DNA of 64,000 nt from Gemmataceae bacterium. GTDB taxonomy: Bacteria > Planctomycetota > Planctomycetia > Gemmatales > Gemmataceae. Positions 7,815 to 17,331 of this stretch are shown here, one piece after another. How positions within the stretch are numbered: position 1 is the stretch's first letter; each line of letters starts with the position of its first letter. The stretch spans positions 3,195,586 to 3,259,585 of the forward strand of contig LR594584.1 of the NCBI GenBank assembly GCA_901538445.1. The letters run 5' to 3'. The notes under the pieces were generated by a model. It saw nothing but the letters and a program-made list of their open reading frames with translations, was not told the DNA's origin and searched no databases. The position numbers and the translations under genes are program-made.

Positions 7815-10800
7815 ATGGCCGGTTCCCTGACCCGTTGGATCGCGTCACTCTTCCAGCCGATTCGGCCGATCCGTAAGAATGCTCGCGTCCTAAGTTGTGA
7901 GCAACTCGAGTGCCGAGAAATGCCCGCATTCGTCGGGACGGGAACTGGGCTCGTTGCGAACTACTTCAGCGACGCCAACTTCACCACCCTCGCGGCCACC
8001 CGGACCAACGCGACCATCGACTTTAACTGGGGGACCGCAGCACCGGTCGCGGGGCTCCCGACCGACGGCTTCTCGGCCCGCTGGACCGGGCAGGTGCAGG
8101 CGCAGACCACCGAAACGTACACGTTCACCGTCGCCGCCGACGAGGGCGTGCGGCTGTGGGTGGGCGTGAAGCTGGTCATCGACTCCGCCGCATCAACTAC
8201 CGCCGGGGCGTGGTCGGGCACCGCGGCGCTGAAGGCGGGCCAGGCCTACGACCTCAAGCTCGAGTACGTGGACCGGAGCGGCACCTCGAACGTTCAGCTC
8301 GCGTGGGCGAGCCCCTCGACCGTGAAGCAGGTGGTCCCGGCCACGCAGCTCTACGCCACTCGGGGCTGGCTCGACACCGACATCGGTACCCCCGCCGCGT
8401 CCGGGTCGCTCGCGGCCGCGAACGGCTCGTACACCGTCCGAGGGTCGGGGTCACTCGGCGGCACGGCCGACGCGGGCCACTTCGCTTACCAGTCGGTCAC
8501 CAAGGACGGGAACGTCGCCGCCCGCATCACCTCACTCAGCGGCGGGACCGGCGGCGTCATGCTGCGGGCCGGCACCGGGGCGTCCGACGCGTTCGCCGCC
8601 GTCACGATCGTCCCGGGCCAAGGCGCGGTGTTCACCGCCCGCACCGCGACCGGCGGGGCGGCCACCTCGAGCGCCGCGGTGCCGGCCGGTACGCAACCGT
8701 GGGTGAAGCTGGTGCGCAACGGGAACCTGGTCTCGGGCTACGTCTCCGAGACGGGGGCCGAGGGGAGCTGGCGGCTGGTCGGAACCGCGGGCGTCGCCCT
8801 GCCCCGAGTCGCGCTCGGCGGCCTGGTTGCCGGGTCGGCCGCGGGCGTCGCGACCGCCACCTTCAGCAACGTGACCGCGGCCTCGACCGTCCCCGTGGGG
8901 GCGAACATCGACTTCCTCACCGACTGGTCGCTGGCGAACGCCTTCGTGGACGTGGTCAAGCAGGCCCGCGGGTTTACGTCGCTCGCCACCAACCAGCCGG
9001 CCCGCACCGACGCCGCCGGGTGGCCGACCGAGGACTTCTACACCATCCTCCAGTCCGGGTTCACGAACACGGCGAAGGTGTACAACGGGGTCTACAAGCT
9101 GTCGTTCACCGGGCGGGCCGACGTGTCGTTGTGGGCCGGCGGCGGCACCGTGACGAACGTGGTGTACGACGCGGCCGCGAACCGGACGACGGCCGACGTG
9201 ACCGTCCAGCGGAGCGACGCCGAGACCGGGTGGTACTTCGGGCTGAACTTCCGCAACGTGGGCGCGGGGGTGCGGGACGTCAAGGTGATCCGCCCCGGGT
9301 ACGACCCGAACACCACGCAGGTGTTCACCAACGAGTTCCTCAAGACGGTCCAGCCGTTCACGACGCTGCGGACCATGGACTTCACCCAGACGAACAACAA
9401 CGCGGTGGTGAACTGGGCGGACCGCACCAGGGCGACCGAGCCGACCCAGACCAGCGCCAGGGGCGTCGCGTGGGAGTACGTCATCGCCCTGGCCAACGCG
9501 ACCGGCAAGGATGTGTGGATCAACGTCCCGGTCGGGGCGACCGACGACTACGTCCGCCAGTTGGCCGCGCTGTTCAAGGCCCAACTGAACCCGGACCGCG
9601 CGGTGTACGTGGAGTTCTCGAACGAGGTGTGGAACGGCACGTTCAGCCAGACCGATGTGAACCTCCGGGCGGCGCTGGCCGAGGTCGCGCGGGGCGGCTC
9701 GAACCTGGCCAACCCGGGGGAGACCGCGGCCGCCAACCAGTGGGACTGGGCGTTCCGGCGGATCGCACGGCGGATCGTGGAGATCAGCAACACGTTCGCG
9801 TCGGTCTGGGGCCCGGACGCGATCGACACCCGGGTCCGCCCGGTGCTGGCGACGCAGGTCGCGGTGCCGTACATCCTCCGCACCCAGCTCGAGTACCTGG
9901 ACCGCACCTACGGGGACCCGACCCGGTTCCTCTACGGCACCGCCGGCGCGCCGTACTTCGCGGTCGGCGACGCGGACCACACCCAGACGAACCTGACGGT
10001 CGACCAGATCCTGGCGGGGTTCACGTCCTCGATCGCGGCGAACGCCGCCGCCCTCGACGAAACGGCCGCGCTGGCGACGTACTACGGGTTGGCGAACCTG
10101 GCGTACGAGGGCGGCCCGGACACGTTCGGCGGGAACAACATCGCCGCCAAGAAGGCCGCGTCCCTCGACCCGCGGATGAAGGATATCACCGTCGAGTACA
10201 TGAACGACTGGTACGCCCGCGGCGGCGACCTGTTCACCTGGTACATGGCCAGCCCGACGAACTACGACACCCAGTACGGCACCTGGGGGCTGACCAACGA
10301 CATCACCAACCTGGCGGCCCCGAAGTACGCCGGGGTGCAACAGGTGATCGCCGCCCCCGAGGCGGCCGAGACCGTGGGCACCCCGGTGAGCGGCGAGGTG
10401 CTGGCGAAGAACGCGGTCGGGAACGGGGCGACGGCCGACGCCTACCCGCGGTATCTGCACAACGGCGACACCCGCGAGTACTTGGTCCGCGTCCCGCAGG
10501 CGGGCACGTACACGTTGCGGGTCCGGTACGCCGCGGCCGAGGCGGGCGGCAGGATCCAGTTCCTCGTGAACGACGCCGACGCGGGCACGCTGGCGCTACC
10601 GGTCACCGGGCCGAACTACGACAGCCTGTGGTCGCCGAACGATTTCGCCGACTCGGCCGCGGTCACCGTCCGGCTCGAGGCCGGGCTGAACGTCGTCCGG
10701 GTCCGCATCGTGAGCGAGGGGTACACGCTGTACTCGCTGAAGTTCGACGGCGCGGCCGGGGGCGTCGTGGCCCCGCCGGTCTCGCCCGTGTCGCCGCCGG

Positions 10801-11705
10801 TTGTTCCCCCGACGGTGCCCCCGGTGTCACCCCCGGTGACCGCGCCGCCCCCGGCGGGGGGGACCGGTGCGGTGTCGGTCGCCGCGCCGACCACCGTCGC
10901 CGGACTGACCGCCGCCCTGACCGCGACCGCCGACGACGACGGCACCGCGACCTACACCTGGTGGGCGGTCTCGGGGCCGGGCAGCGTGAGCTTCACGTAC
11001 TCCGGCTCGAACGCGGGGAAGAACACGACCGCCACGTTCTCCGCCGCCGGGACCTACGTCCTCACCGTCCGCGTGGAGGACGCCACCGGCCAGACCTGTT
11101 CATCGCAAGTGACCGTGTCCGTCGGGCAGACGCCGACCCTCACCACCATTCGGCGGAACGGGTCGGCCGCGCTGGCCGGCACCTCGCTGCGGCTGGCGAA
11201 CGGCCTCAATAAGGCCGGTAGTGCGTTCTCCGCGACGAAGGTCCGCATCGCCAAGTTCAACACTTCGTTCCAGTTCCGGCTCACCGGGACGGGGAGCAAC
11301 GGGTTCACGTTTGCGATGCAGGGCCAGGGGGCGACGGCCCTCGGCACGGCGGCCGGGCTCGGGTACGCCGGCGTCGCGCCGGCCGTGGCGGTGCGATTCG
11401 ACGCAGCCAACGGCCGCCTCACCGTGAACTCGAACGGAACGGTCCTCGGTCAGGTGAACCTGAAGACCGCCGGGCTCGACCTCCGCAGTGGCCACGTCTT
11501 CCGATCGCAAGTGAGCTACAACGGGAGCGCACTGACCGTCACGCTCCGGGACGCGACCACGGGCAGGTCGGTGGTGCTCCGGGTGAACGTGAACGTCGCG
11601 GCGATCGTCGGCGGACCGAGCGCCTTCATCGGGTTCACCGGCGGCACCGGGAAGACGAACGGGGTGGTGGACGTGCTGAGCTGGGCGTACACCCCGGTCG
11701 CGTGA
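7815..11705 (+). CDS. Large secreted PA14 / carbohydrate-active-type protein
   Basis: A 1296-residue exported protein. The N-terminus (MAGSLTRWIASLF, then CEQLECREMP near 28-37) matches the planctomycete sorting-type LExRxxP motif of large surface proteins. A PA14 domain follows at about 42-190 (GLVANYFSDANF, YTFTVAADEGVRLWV). Next come a concanavalin-like beta domain (about 195-365), a large domain resembling alpha/beta glycosidase-type proteins with an EFSNEVWNGTF motif, and a CBM6/35-like domain near 860-970. A Pro/Val-rich linker, a PKD/Ig-like domain and a C-terminal beta-rich domain complete it. The ATG at 7815 with GGAG upstream is preferred over in-frame upstream codons. Polysaccharide binding or cleavage is likely but the catalytic residues are not certain. 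Confidence 0.8.
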   Translation: MAGSLTRWIASLFQPIRPIRKNARVLSCEQLECREMPAFVGTGTGLVANYFSDANFTTLAATRTNATIDFNWGTAAPVAGLPTDGFSARWTGQVQAQTTETYTFTVAADEGVRLWVGVKLVIDSAASTTAGAWSGTAALKAGQAYDLKLEYVDRSGTSNVQLAWASPSTVKQVVPATQLYATRGWLDTDIGTPAASGSLAAANGSYTVRGSGSLGGTADAGHFAYQSVTKDGNVAARITSLSGGTGGVMLRAGTGASDAFAAVTIVPGQGAVFTARTATGGAATSSAAVPAGTQPWVKLVRNGNLVSGYVSETGAEGSWRLVGTAGVALPRVALGGLVAGSAAGVATATFSNVTAASTVPVGANIDFLTDWSLANAFVDVVKQARGFTSLATNQPARTDAAGWPTEDFYTILQSGFTNTAKVYNGVYKLSFTGRADVSLWAGGGTVTNVVYDAAANRTTADVTVQRSDAETGWYFGLNFRNVGAGVRDVKVIRPGYDPNTTQVFTNEFLKTVQPFTTLRTMDFTQTNNNAVVNWADRTRATEPTQTSARGVAWEYVIALANATGKDVWINVPVGATDDYVRQLAALFKAQLNPDRAVYVEFSNEVWNGTFSQTDVNLRAALAEVARGGSNLANPGETAAANQWDWAFRRIARRIVEISNTFASVWGPDAIDTRVRPVLATQVAVPYILRTQLEYLDRTYGDPTRFLYGTAGAPYFAVGDADHTQTNLTVDQILAGFTSSIAANAAALDETAALATYYGLANLAYEGGPDTFGGNNIAAKKAASLDPRMKDITVEYMNDWYARGGDLFTWYMASPTNYDTQYGTWGLTNDITNLAAPKYAGVQQVIAAPEAAETVGTPVSGEVLAKNAVGNGATADAYPRYLHNGDTREYLVRVPQAGTYTLRVRYAAAEAGGRIQFLVNDADAGTLALPVTGPNYDSLWSPNDFADSAAVTVRLEAGLNVVRVRIVSEGYTLYSLKFDGAAGGVVAPPVSPVSPPVVPPTVPPVSPPVTAPPPAGGTGAVSVAAPTTVAGLTAALTATADDDGTATYTWWAVSGPGSVSFTYSGSNAGKNTTATFSAAGTYVLTVRVEDATGQTCSSQVTVSVGQTPTLTTIRRNGSAALAGTSLRLANGLNKAGSAFSATKVRIAKFNTSFQFRLTGTGSNGFTFAMQGQGATALGTAAGLGYAGVAPAVAVRFDAANGRLTVNSNGTVLGQVNLKTAGLDLRSGHVFRSQVSYNGSALTVTLRDATTGRSVVLRVNVNVAAIVGGPSAFIGFTGGTGKTNGVVDVLSWAYTPVA

Positions 11706-11733
11706 TGTCGGAGGCGGGAAAGTGTGATTGGGA

Positions 11734-11752
11734 GCGGGGCTCGACGCCCCGC
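11734..11752. terminator. Hairpin between convergent genes
   Basis: A 7-bp GC stem (GCGGGGC / GCCCCGC) with a 5-base loop, located between the 3' ends of the PA14 protein gene and the TPR gene. A weak terminator candidate. Confidence 0.3.
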
Positions 11753-11805
11753 GAGCCCTCGCAACGAGGCCCGAAGCGGGAGTTGACCAGAGTGGGGCGC
11801 GACCG

Positions 11806-13278
11806 TCACGCCGACTGGAGCCGGTCGTTCCACTCGTCGAGCAGCTTCCCGATGTTCTTGAATCCGAAGTCGAGGTTCGCCAGCTCGTGGCCGAGGTCGA
11901 TGGCCCGGGGCAGGTCGCCGTTCTCGGCGCAGCCGCTGGCGAGCTGGTAGAGCAGTTCCTTTCGCCCGCCCTCCTCGCCGGGCGGCAGAGCGGTCAGCGC
12001 CTCCTCAAAGTTCCGTTGCGCGAGCCGCCAGTTGTTCCGCTTGCGGAAGCACACGCCGAGGAGCATCGCGGCCCGCCACTTCAGCTTCTCGTCCCGCCGG
12101 GCGGTCTGCAGTTCGGTGATCGCCTCGTCGATGAGGTCGGCCTTCAGCAGCCGGCTCCCGAGTTCGATGCGGTGCTGGGTCTCGTTCGGGAACCGGTCGG
12201 CCTTCACGCGGTAGAGGTCGATCTCGCGGGTGTTGATCTCCTTGAGGAGCTTGACCCGGAGCTGCTGCAGCTCCTTCTCGGACATCTCGGCGACGTCGGT
12301 GCCGGTCTCGGCCGTGTCGTCGGCCGACGCGGACCGGTCCTTGAGCTTGCGGATCCGGCCCTCGGTCAGCTCCAGGTTCTTGCGGACCGGGGCGAGGTCG
12401 AGGTCCATCAGCTCGAGTTGCAACTGGAACGCGTTGCCGGTCGGCCCGAGCCCCTGCTGGAGCGTCGCCCGCGCACGGTCCGGGTGGCCGTGCCGGCGGT
12501 ACAGGGTCGCGAGCTGCACGTACAGCGTCGGCTCGGTCGGGTCGGCCTCGATGCGCTTGCGGAGCGGGTCGGCGTCGCGGGCCAGCTTGTCGGTCTTGTC
12601 CGCCGCCTTGGCCTCGATTCGGCCCAGGACCGGCGACTCCTTGCTGCCCGCTGCGGCCTCCTCGTACTGGCCCTTGGCGATGGTGTCGCTGGCGGCCAGG
12701 TCCTTCGCCTTGTGCGCGGCCTCCACGTCCGTCGGGTTCGACTCCTTCACGAGCTGCCAGAGCACGATCGCGCTCTTGAAGTCGCCCCGCTTCTCGAACT
12801 GGCGGGCGAGGGCGCGGTTCAGGGTCGCGTCCTTCGGGTGCTTCTGCCGGGCCTGGTCGAGCGTAAAGACGGCGAGGTCGCTCAGGTTCAGCGCGTCGAA
12901 CGCCTCGGCCATGTCGAGTTGCGTGCCCAGGTCCCACGGGTTCCGGCACAGCACCTGCTCGGCGTGCTCCAGTGCCTTGAGGTAGTCGCGGTTCCGCTTG
13001 GCCGCCTTCACGCGGGCCTTGAGCCGCGGCGTGGTGAGGAACGCGAACGTGCTCCCGCGGAGGTTGTTGTCGAACTTTTCCTTCTGGGTCTTCCGCAGGG
13101 TCTGGCGGTAGAAGAAGTTCGCAGGGTCGAGCCGGCAGCAGGTCAGCAGCAGGCTGATGGCGTAGTCGTACTGCTCGTTGGTGATCGCCTCGCGGGCCTT
13201 GGCGAAGCTGTCCTGCGCGATCCGCCGCTGGTCCGCGGTCGGAGCGGGGGCGGTCGGCGCGGCGGGTTGGTCGGGCAT
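11806..13278 (-). CDS. TPR-repeat protein
   Basis: A 490-residue, mostly helical protein with repeated TPR-like units, for example AREAITNEQYDYAISLLLTC near 28-48, KALEHAEQVLCRNPWDL near 100, DLAVFTLDQARQKHPKDATLNRAL near 135, and further units at 270-300 and 400-480. A charged linker near 200-260 may be coiled coil. There is no signal peptide, so it is probably cytoplasmic and a scaffold for protein contacts. The start at 13278 has GGAG upstream. It is divergent from sua5, about 100 bp away. Confidence 0.85.
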   Translation of the reverse strand: MPDQPAAPTAPAPTADQRRIAQDSFAKAREAITNEQYDYAISLLLTCCRLDPANFFYRQTLRKTQKEKFDNNLRGSTFAFLTTPRLKARVKAAKRNRDYLKALEHAEQVLCRNPWDLGTQLDMAEAFDALNLSDLAVFTLDQARQKHPKDATLNRALARQFEKRGDFKSAIVLWQLVKESNPTDVEAAHKAKDLAASDTIAKGQYEEAAAGSKESPVLGRIEAKAADKTDKLARDADPLRKRIEADPTEPTLYVQLATLYRRHGHPDRARATLQQGLGPTGNAFQLQLELMDLDLAPVRKNLELTEGRIRKLKDRSASADDTAETGTDVAEMSEKELQQLRVKLLKEINTREIDLYRVKADRFPNETQHRIELGSRLLKADLIDEAITELQTARRDEKLKWRAAMLLGVCFRKRNNWRLAQRNFEEALTALPPGEEGGRKELLYQLASGCAENGDLPRAIDLGHELANLDFGFKNIGKLLDEWNDRLQSA

Positions 13279-13380
13279 GAGAGGCGCTCCACGCCGGGAC
13301 GACCGGCACTCACAGCGTACCATACAGTTGTAGCGGAACCGATCCGATTGTCGTGGCGGCCGTGGGGGCCGGTGGGGAAC

Positions 13381-14355
13381 ATGAACACCGAGGTGCTCAG
13401 CATCGACCCGCACGCCCCCGACGCGGCGCTAATCGAACGGGCGGCCGGTTTGATTCGCGGCGGGCGGCTCGTCGCGTTCCCGACCGAGACGGTCTACGGG
13501 TTGGGTGCGAACGCCCTCGATGCGGCGGCCGTTCGGGCCATCTTCGCGGCCAAGGGCCGGCCGCCGTCCAACCCCGTTATTGTACACGTCTCCGAACCCG
13601 CGCAGGTGCGAAACGTCGCGTCGGACTGGCCCGAGACCGCGACGAAGCTCGCCGCGGCGTTCTGGCCCGGCCCGCTCACGCTGGTCGTCCCGAAGTCGCC
13701 GACGGTGCCGGACGAGGTGACCGCCGGCGGGCCGACGGTCGCGGTGCGGTGCCCGAACCACCCCGTGGCGCGCGTCCTGATCGCCGCCGCCGGCGTTCCG
13801 GTCGCCGCGCCGAGCGCGAACCGCAGCACGGAACTGTCCCCGACACTCGGGGATCACGTGTTGAAGGGCATGAACGGTCGAATTGACCTCGTTCTCGACG
13901 GCGGCCCCTGCCCCGGCGGGATCGAGTCCACCGTGGTCGATGTGACGGGTCCGGTCGCGCGGCTCTTGCGCCCCGGCCTCGTCACGGTAGCAATGTTGGA
14001 GGCTGTCGTCGGCGCATTAGCGGTGGGCGCGGGGTCCGATTCGATCGCCCGCTCCCCGGGGCTGATGGCGAAGCACTACTCGCCGCGCACGCCGGTGGTG
14101 CTTGCCGACGACGCGGACGCGGAGAATCAACAGCTCCGCGACGCCGGACTGCGGGTCATTTCGGTCGGCCCGGACCTCGTGTACGACTCTCGCTCGATTC
14201 CTGACGACCCGGCCGGGTACGCGGCGGTGCTGTACGCCGTGCTGCACGAACTCGACGATGGACGGTTCGACCGCATCGTAGTTGCGATGCCGCCCGACAC
14301 ACCCGAGTGGGCTGCGGTGCGGGACCGGTTGACGCGGGCCGCAGCACCCGGGTAA
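13381..14355 (+). CDS. sua5: L-threonylcarbamoyladenylate synthase (Sua5 type)
   Basis: A 324-residue enzyme that makes threonylcarbamoyl-AMP from Thr, bicarbonate and ATP, the first step of t6A37 tRNA modification. The YrdC domain (about 15-200) carries AFPTETVYGLGANA, KGRPPSNPVIVHV, FWPGPLTLVV and APSANRSTELSPT. The C-terminal Sua5 domain (about 230-324) begins near SPGLMAKHYSPRTPV, where the conserved SPG..HY..P motif closes over the nucleotide. Length is normal for Sua5, as opposed to the shorter TsaC. Confidence 0.95.
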   Translation: MNTEVLSIDPHAPDAALIERAAGLIRGGRLVAFPTETVYGLGANALDAAAVRAIFAAKGRPPSNPVIVHVSEPAQVRNVASDWPETATKLAAAFWPGPLTLVVPKSPTVPDEVTAGGPTVAVRCPNHPVARVLIAAAGVPVAAPSANRSTELSPTLGDHVLKGMNGRIDLVLDGGPCPGGIESTVVDVTGPVARLLRPGLVTVAMLEAVVGALAVGAGSDSIARSPGLMAKHYSPRTPVVLADDADAENQQLRDAGLRVISVGPDLVYDSRSIPDDPAGYAAVLYAVLHELDDGRFDRIVVAMPPDTPEWAAVRDRLTRAAAPG

Positions 14356-14464
14356 CCGACGCGGCCCGTACCCCCTGCTATGATGATTTGAGGATGCCGG
14401 TGAATGCGGCTCCTTTTGGCCGCGTCGAAGTGATTGATGGCTTCTTGCGAAGAGGGCTCAGGCG

Positions 14465-14686
14465 ATGCCGCTGTTTGAGTACGAGTGCCGGAGTTGCAAC
14501 CAGCCGTTCGAAACGCTCGTGACCTCGCGGACGACCGAAGCGGTACGGTGTCCCAAGTGCGACAGTGCCGACGTCGGCCGGTTGCTCGCGCTGCCGACCG
14601 CAAAGGTGGCCGAGGGCGGGGCCGCAACGAACTGCCGCGGGGACGGCCCGCCGTGCGGGGCTTCGTGGTGCGGGCGTAAGGGTTGA
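14465..14686 (+). CDS. FmdB-family zinc ribbon protein
   Basis: A 73-residue protein with the typical FmdB start MPLFEYECRSCNQPFE and the two metal-binding pairs CRSC (8-11) and CPKC (29-32). A Gly/Cys-rich tail ends in CGASWCGRKG. FmdB family members are small putative regulatory zinc ribbons of unproven function. It lies about 110 bp after sua5. Confidence 0.85.
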   Translation: MPLFEYECRSCNQPFETLVTSRTTEAVRCPKCDSADVGRLLALPTAKVAEGGAATNCRGDGPPCGASWCGRKG

Positions 14687-14967
14687 AGCTGGTCCCGGTA
14701 TCCGCTATTAGAGCTTCCCGGGGCGGCCGGATAGTTTTGTCCGATTTGTTGGATGGCCCGAATTATCTGGCCCCAACCCACTCGAAAAATGAAATAACCC
14801 CGTGCCTTGCCTTGTGGGGCAGGCAGGGATAGGTATGATGATTGAATTACCCTGCGGACTATCGCCATGTCCCTTTGGGGTATCGAGTTGGGTCTTAATT
14901 GTAGGGTGGAATCCCGCCTCAGCCGCCTTTTCCCAAACCTTCGTCTTCTTATTCAGGTACGCTGCAA

Positions 14968-15279
14968 ATGACCGACAAGAAACAGGCAAAAGATTGCGCG
15001 GACATGCTCCAGGCCATCGCGGAGCCGAACCGCATTCGGATCATCGAGTGCCTCCGCGGCGGGTCGAAGAACGTGACGCAACTGGCGAAGGAACTCGGCG
15101 TTGAAATCGTGAATGTCTCGCACCACCTGGGCGTCCTCCGGACCGCGGGACTCGTCCAAGACGAGAAGAACGGCCGGTTCGTGGTGTACTCGCTGCACCC
15201 CAAGATCTTCAACAACGACAGTGCCAAGGCCACTCACCTCGACCTTGGCTGGTGCCGGATCGAGATTCCCCACAACTAA
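14968..15279 (+). CDS. ArsR-type winged-helix regulator
   Basis: A 103-residue HTH protein. ADMLQAIAEPNRIRIIECL (about 11-29) and VTQLAKELGVEIVNVSHHLGVLRTAGLV (about 36-63) form the ArsR winged-helix DNA-binding core, followed by the beta-wing NGRFVVYSL. I see no clustered Cys/His metal site of the classical kind (no CVC box), so it may not sense metals. About 280 bp of non-coding sequence precedes it. Confidence 0.85.
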   Translation: MTDKKQAKDCADMLQAIAEPNRIRIIECLRGGSKNVTQLAKELGVEIVNVSHHLGVLRTAGLVQDEKNGRFVVYSLHPKIFNNDSAKATHLDLGWCRIEIPHN

Positions 15280-15309
15280 AAACGGGATATCCTGTCAGGG
15301 AAATATCAA

Positions 15310-15342
15310 AAGAAGCCCGCACCTCTCCGGTGCGGGCTTCTT
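15310..15342. terminator. Strong terminator hairpin (14-bp stem)
   Basis: Arms 15310-15323 and 15329-15342 are perfect complements with a 5-base loop. Read on the minus strand, the stem is followed by TTTTGATATTT, a good intrinsic terminator for the sigma-factor gene ending at 15360. On the plus strand it also follows the ArsR-type gene. Confidence 0.8.
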
Positions 15343-15359
15343 CGTTGTCGCAAATCGAT

Positions 15360-17120
15360 TCACGGTTGCGGGTTCGGGGCCGGTTGTTGCGGAGCGGGGG
15401 CCGTGGGGACCGGCACGGGCGGCCGCGGGGCCGGCTGGAACGCCTTCGCGTTGGCCGGGGTGGTGACGTAGTAGATGTTCCCAGCGTACACCATCTTGAG
15501 TTCGACCATGTCTGCGATCACCTGCAGTGCGTCGTAGAGGCGCACGTCGCCCAGGGTGACGGAGACCGTCGCCTTCGAGACCAGCGGCTCGCACCGCGGG
15601 TCGAGGACGATGTTCGCGCCGGTCTGCTTCCGCAGGTCCGCGAGTACCTCGGCCAACGGCTTCCGCTCGGCCGCCACACTCACCACCCCGCCGTAGATCT
15701 GCTCGTTGAGGACATTCGCCGACAGCACCGGCACGTCTTCGGAAAAGCTCCCGTCCAAGGAGACGGGTGCCAGCGGGTTGACACCGGGCCGCACCGGCGG
15801 CCGGTACGCGGGTACGATCAGAAGTTGCGACCCGCGTACCTGGAACGTGCAGGGGTGGGAGAGGTCGAGCTGGGCGAGCGAGTCGCCCAGGACCTCGCCG
15901 AGGGTGAGCTTATCGACGCGCCGCGGGAGGACCACTTTGGTGTCGTAGATCACTTTGAGGAAGGTTGTCGCGTCTACTTCGACCGCGCCGATCCGGCGGA
16001 ACGCGGCCACGTCCACCCGAACCACGAGGTCGCTGTTGTCCTCGATCCGCTCCAGAACTTCCTCCAGGGCGGTCCCGTCCTTCGCGTCGAGCTTGACACC
16101 GAACGGCTTCTGGAGCGCGAGCGCACCGGCGTCGCTCTTCACCGACGGCGCAGCGGCCGCGGGGTCGGGGAACTTCGCCTTTTGCGGCGGGGCGGCATCG
16201 GCCAGGAGCTTCTCGGCGGGAACCTTTGCGGCGGGCGTCGGCGGGTCGCCGGCGTCGGCGAAGTACACCCCCGCACCGGCCCCGCCCAGAACCCCGAGCG
16301 CCACCAACAGGGTGCCCGCGAACCGTAACTTTGAAGCGGCCATCGTTCCGACTCCTCGTGCAAGGTGTGTGACCGCGGGCGACACCGCCCCGGTCCCGGG
16401 TCCGGCCGCCTCGGCGAGGACGGCCCGGATCGTGAGTCCGATCAGTTCTTGAAGTGCGGCCGCGTCCGTGGCAGAGAGCGGAGCGGCGAGTTGTTGATCG
16501 AGTGCGGCCGTCGCGGACAGCGCGACCCCGCGGCGGGACAGCCGCCCCTGCAACTTCTTCCGGGCGGTGCTGAGCCGCGAATCGACGGTGCCGACCGGGA
16601 CGCCGAGCACCCCGGCGGCCTCGGCGTTCGTGCGGCCCTCGACCAGGCACAGGACGACGACCGAGCGGAACTTGTCCGGCAGCGCGGCCAGTTCGGCGTC
16701 GAGCAGCGCCTTCAGTTCCTGCGACTCGCAGAGCACTTGCGGCGGGTCTGGCATCGGCACCTCGGCCAGAGTGGGCGACGGGACCGGCAACTTCGCCCGA
16801 CGGCCGGCGGCCTTGAGGGCGACGAGGTACGCCACCCGGTACAGCCACCCGGCCAGCGACGCCCCGCGGCCGATGCCGCGGGCCGACGTGGCCAGAGCGA
16901 GGAACACCGCCTGGAAGGCGTCCTCGGCGTCGGCCTCGCGGCCGAGCCTGCGGCGGCACACCCCGAGCACCATCGCACCGTGCCGGCGGACGATCCCGGC
17001 GAACGCGGCCCCGTCCCCGGTCCGCACGAACCGGTCGAGCAGGTCCGCGTCGGACTCGGCCGCCGGCGGCAGGTGCAACCGGGCCACGAAGCTGAACAGC
17101 CCGCGGGGTGAAACGCCCAT
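15360..17120 (-). CDS. ECF sigma factor fused to a membrane/STN-like extension
   Basis: A 586-residue protein. The N-terminal part is an ECF sigma-70 factor: region 2 (about 22-95, DLLDRFVRTGDGAAFAGIV, AEDAFQAVFLALA) and region 4 (about 125-190, LPDKFRSVVVLCLVEGRTNAEAA, GTVDSRLSTARKKL). A hydrophobic segment (about 268-290, FAGTLLVALGVLGGAGAGVYF) crosses the membrane. The rest (about 300-586) contains repeated short STN/secretin-type modules (LTLGEVLGDSLAQL, KPLAEVLADLRKQTGANIVLD) and a Pro-rich tail. The layout suggests a sigma factor tethered to an envelope sensor. An intrinsic terminator lies 18 bp after the stop. Confidence 0.85.
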   Translation of the reverse strand: MGVSPRGLFSFVARLHLPPAAESDADLLDRFVRTGDGAAFAGIVRRHGAMVLGVCRRRLGREADAEDAFQAVFLALATSARGIGRGASLAGWLYRVAYLVALKAAGRRAKLPVPSPTLAEVPMPDPPQVLCESQELKALLDAELAALPDKFRSVVVLCLVEGRTNAEAAGVLGVPVGTVDSRLSTARKKLQGRLSRRGVALSATAALDQQLAAPLSATDAAALQELIGLTIRAVLAEAAGPGTGAVSPAVTHLARGVGTMAASKLRFAGTLLVALGVLGGAGAGVYFADAGDPPTPAAKVPAEKLLADAAPPQKAKFPDPAAAAPSVKSDAGALALQKPFGVKLDAKDGTALEEVLERIEDNSDLVVRVDVAAFRRIGAVEVDATTFLKVIYDTKVVLPRRVDKLTLGEVLGDSLAQLDLSHPCTFQVRGSQLLIVPAYRPPVRPGVNPLAPVSLDGSFSEDVPVLSANVLNEQIYGGVVSVAAERKPLAEVLADLRKQTGANIVLDPRCEPLVSKATVSVTLGDVRLYDALQVIADMVELKMVYAGNIYYVTTPANAKAFQPAPRPPVPVPTAPAPQQPAPNPQP

Positions 17121-17257
17121 CGTCCTCTCCGGAGTGCCGACGCCCAGATAGTTCCCGGCCGCGGCCAGAGGCTTCGAAAATATTTCGCAGAGTTGATGGA
17201 TTCAGTGTCGCCGCAGAATGGCGGCGGATCACGCGAAAACCGAGATGAAAACCGCGC

Positions 17258-17322
17258 GAGCGGCGCGGCGTCAGCCGGTCGGGGGCACTTGCAACCACCG
17301 GCGGGCTGACGCCGCGCCGCTC
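17258..17322. terminator. Inverted repeat, 19-bp arms
   Basis: Arms 17258-17276 and 17304-17322 are exact complements with a 27-base loop, just past the stop of the minus-strand glycosyltransferase gene. Its right half resembles 61989-62011, so it belongs to a repeat family as well as being a likely terminator. Confidence 0.5.
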
Positions 17323-17331
17323 TCTTCAGAG

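Noticed and set aside
8156-11212. A 1018-residue frame inside the PA14 protein gene
   Set aside because: Frame shadow of a real coding region. No protein-like pattern.
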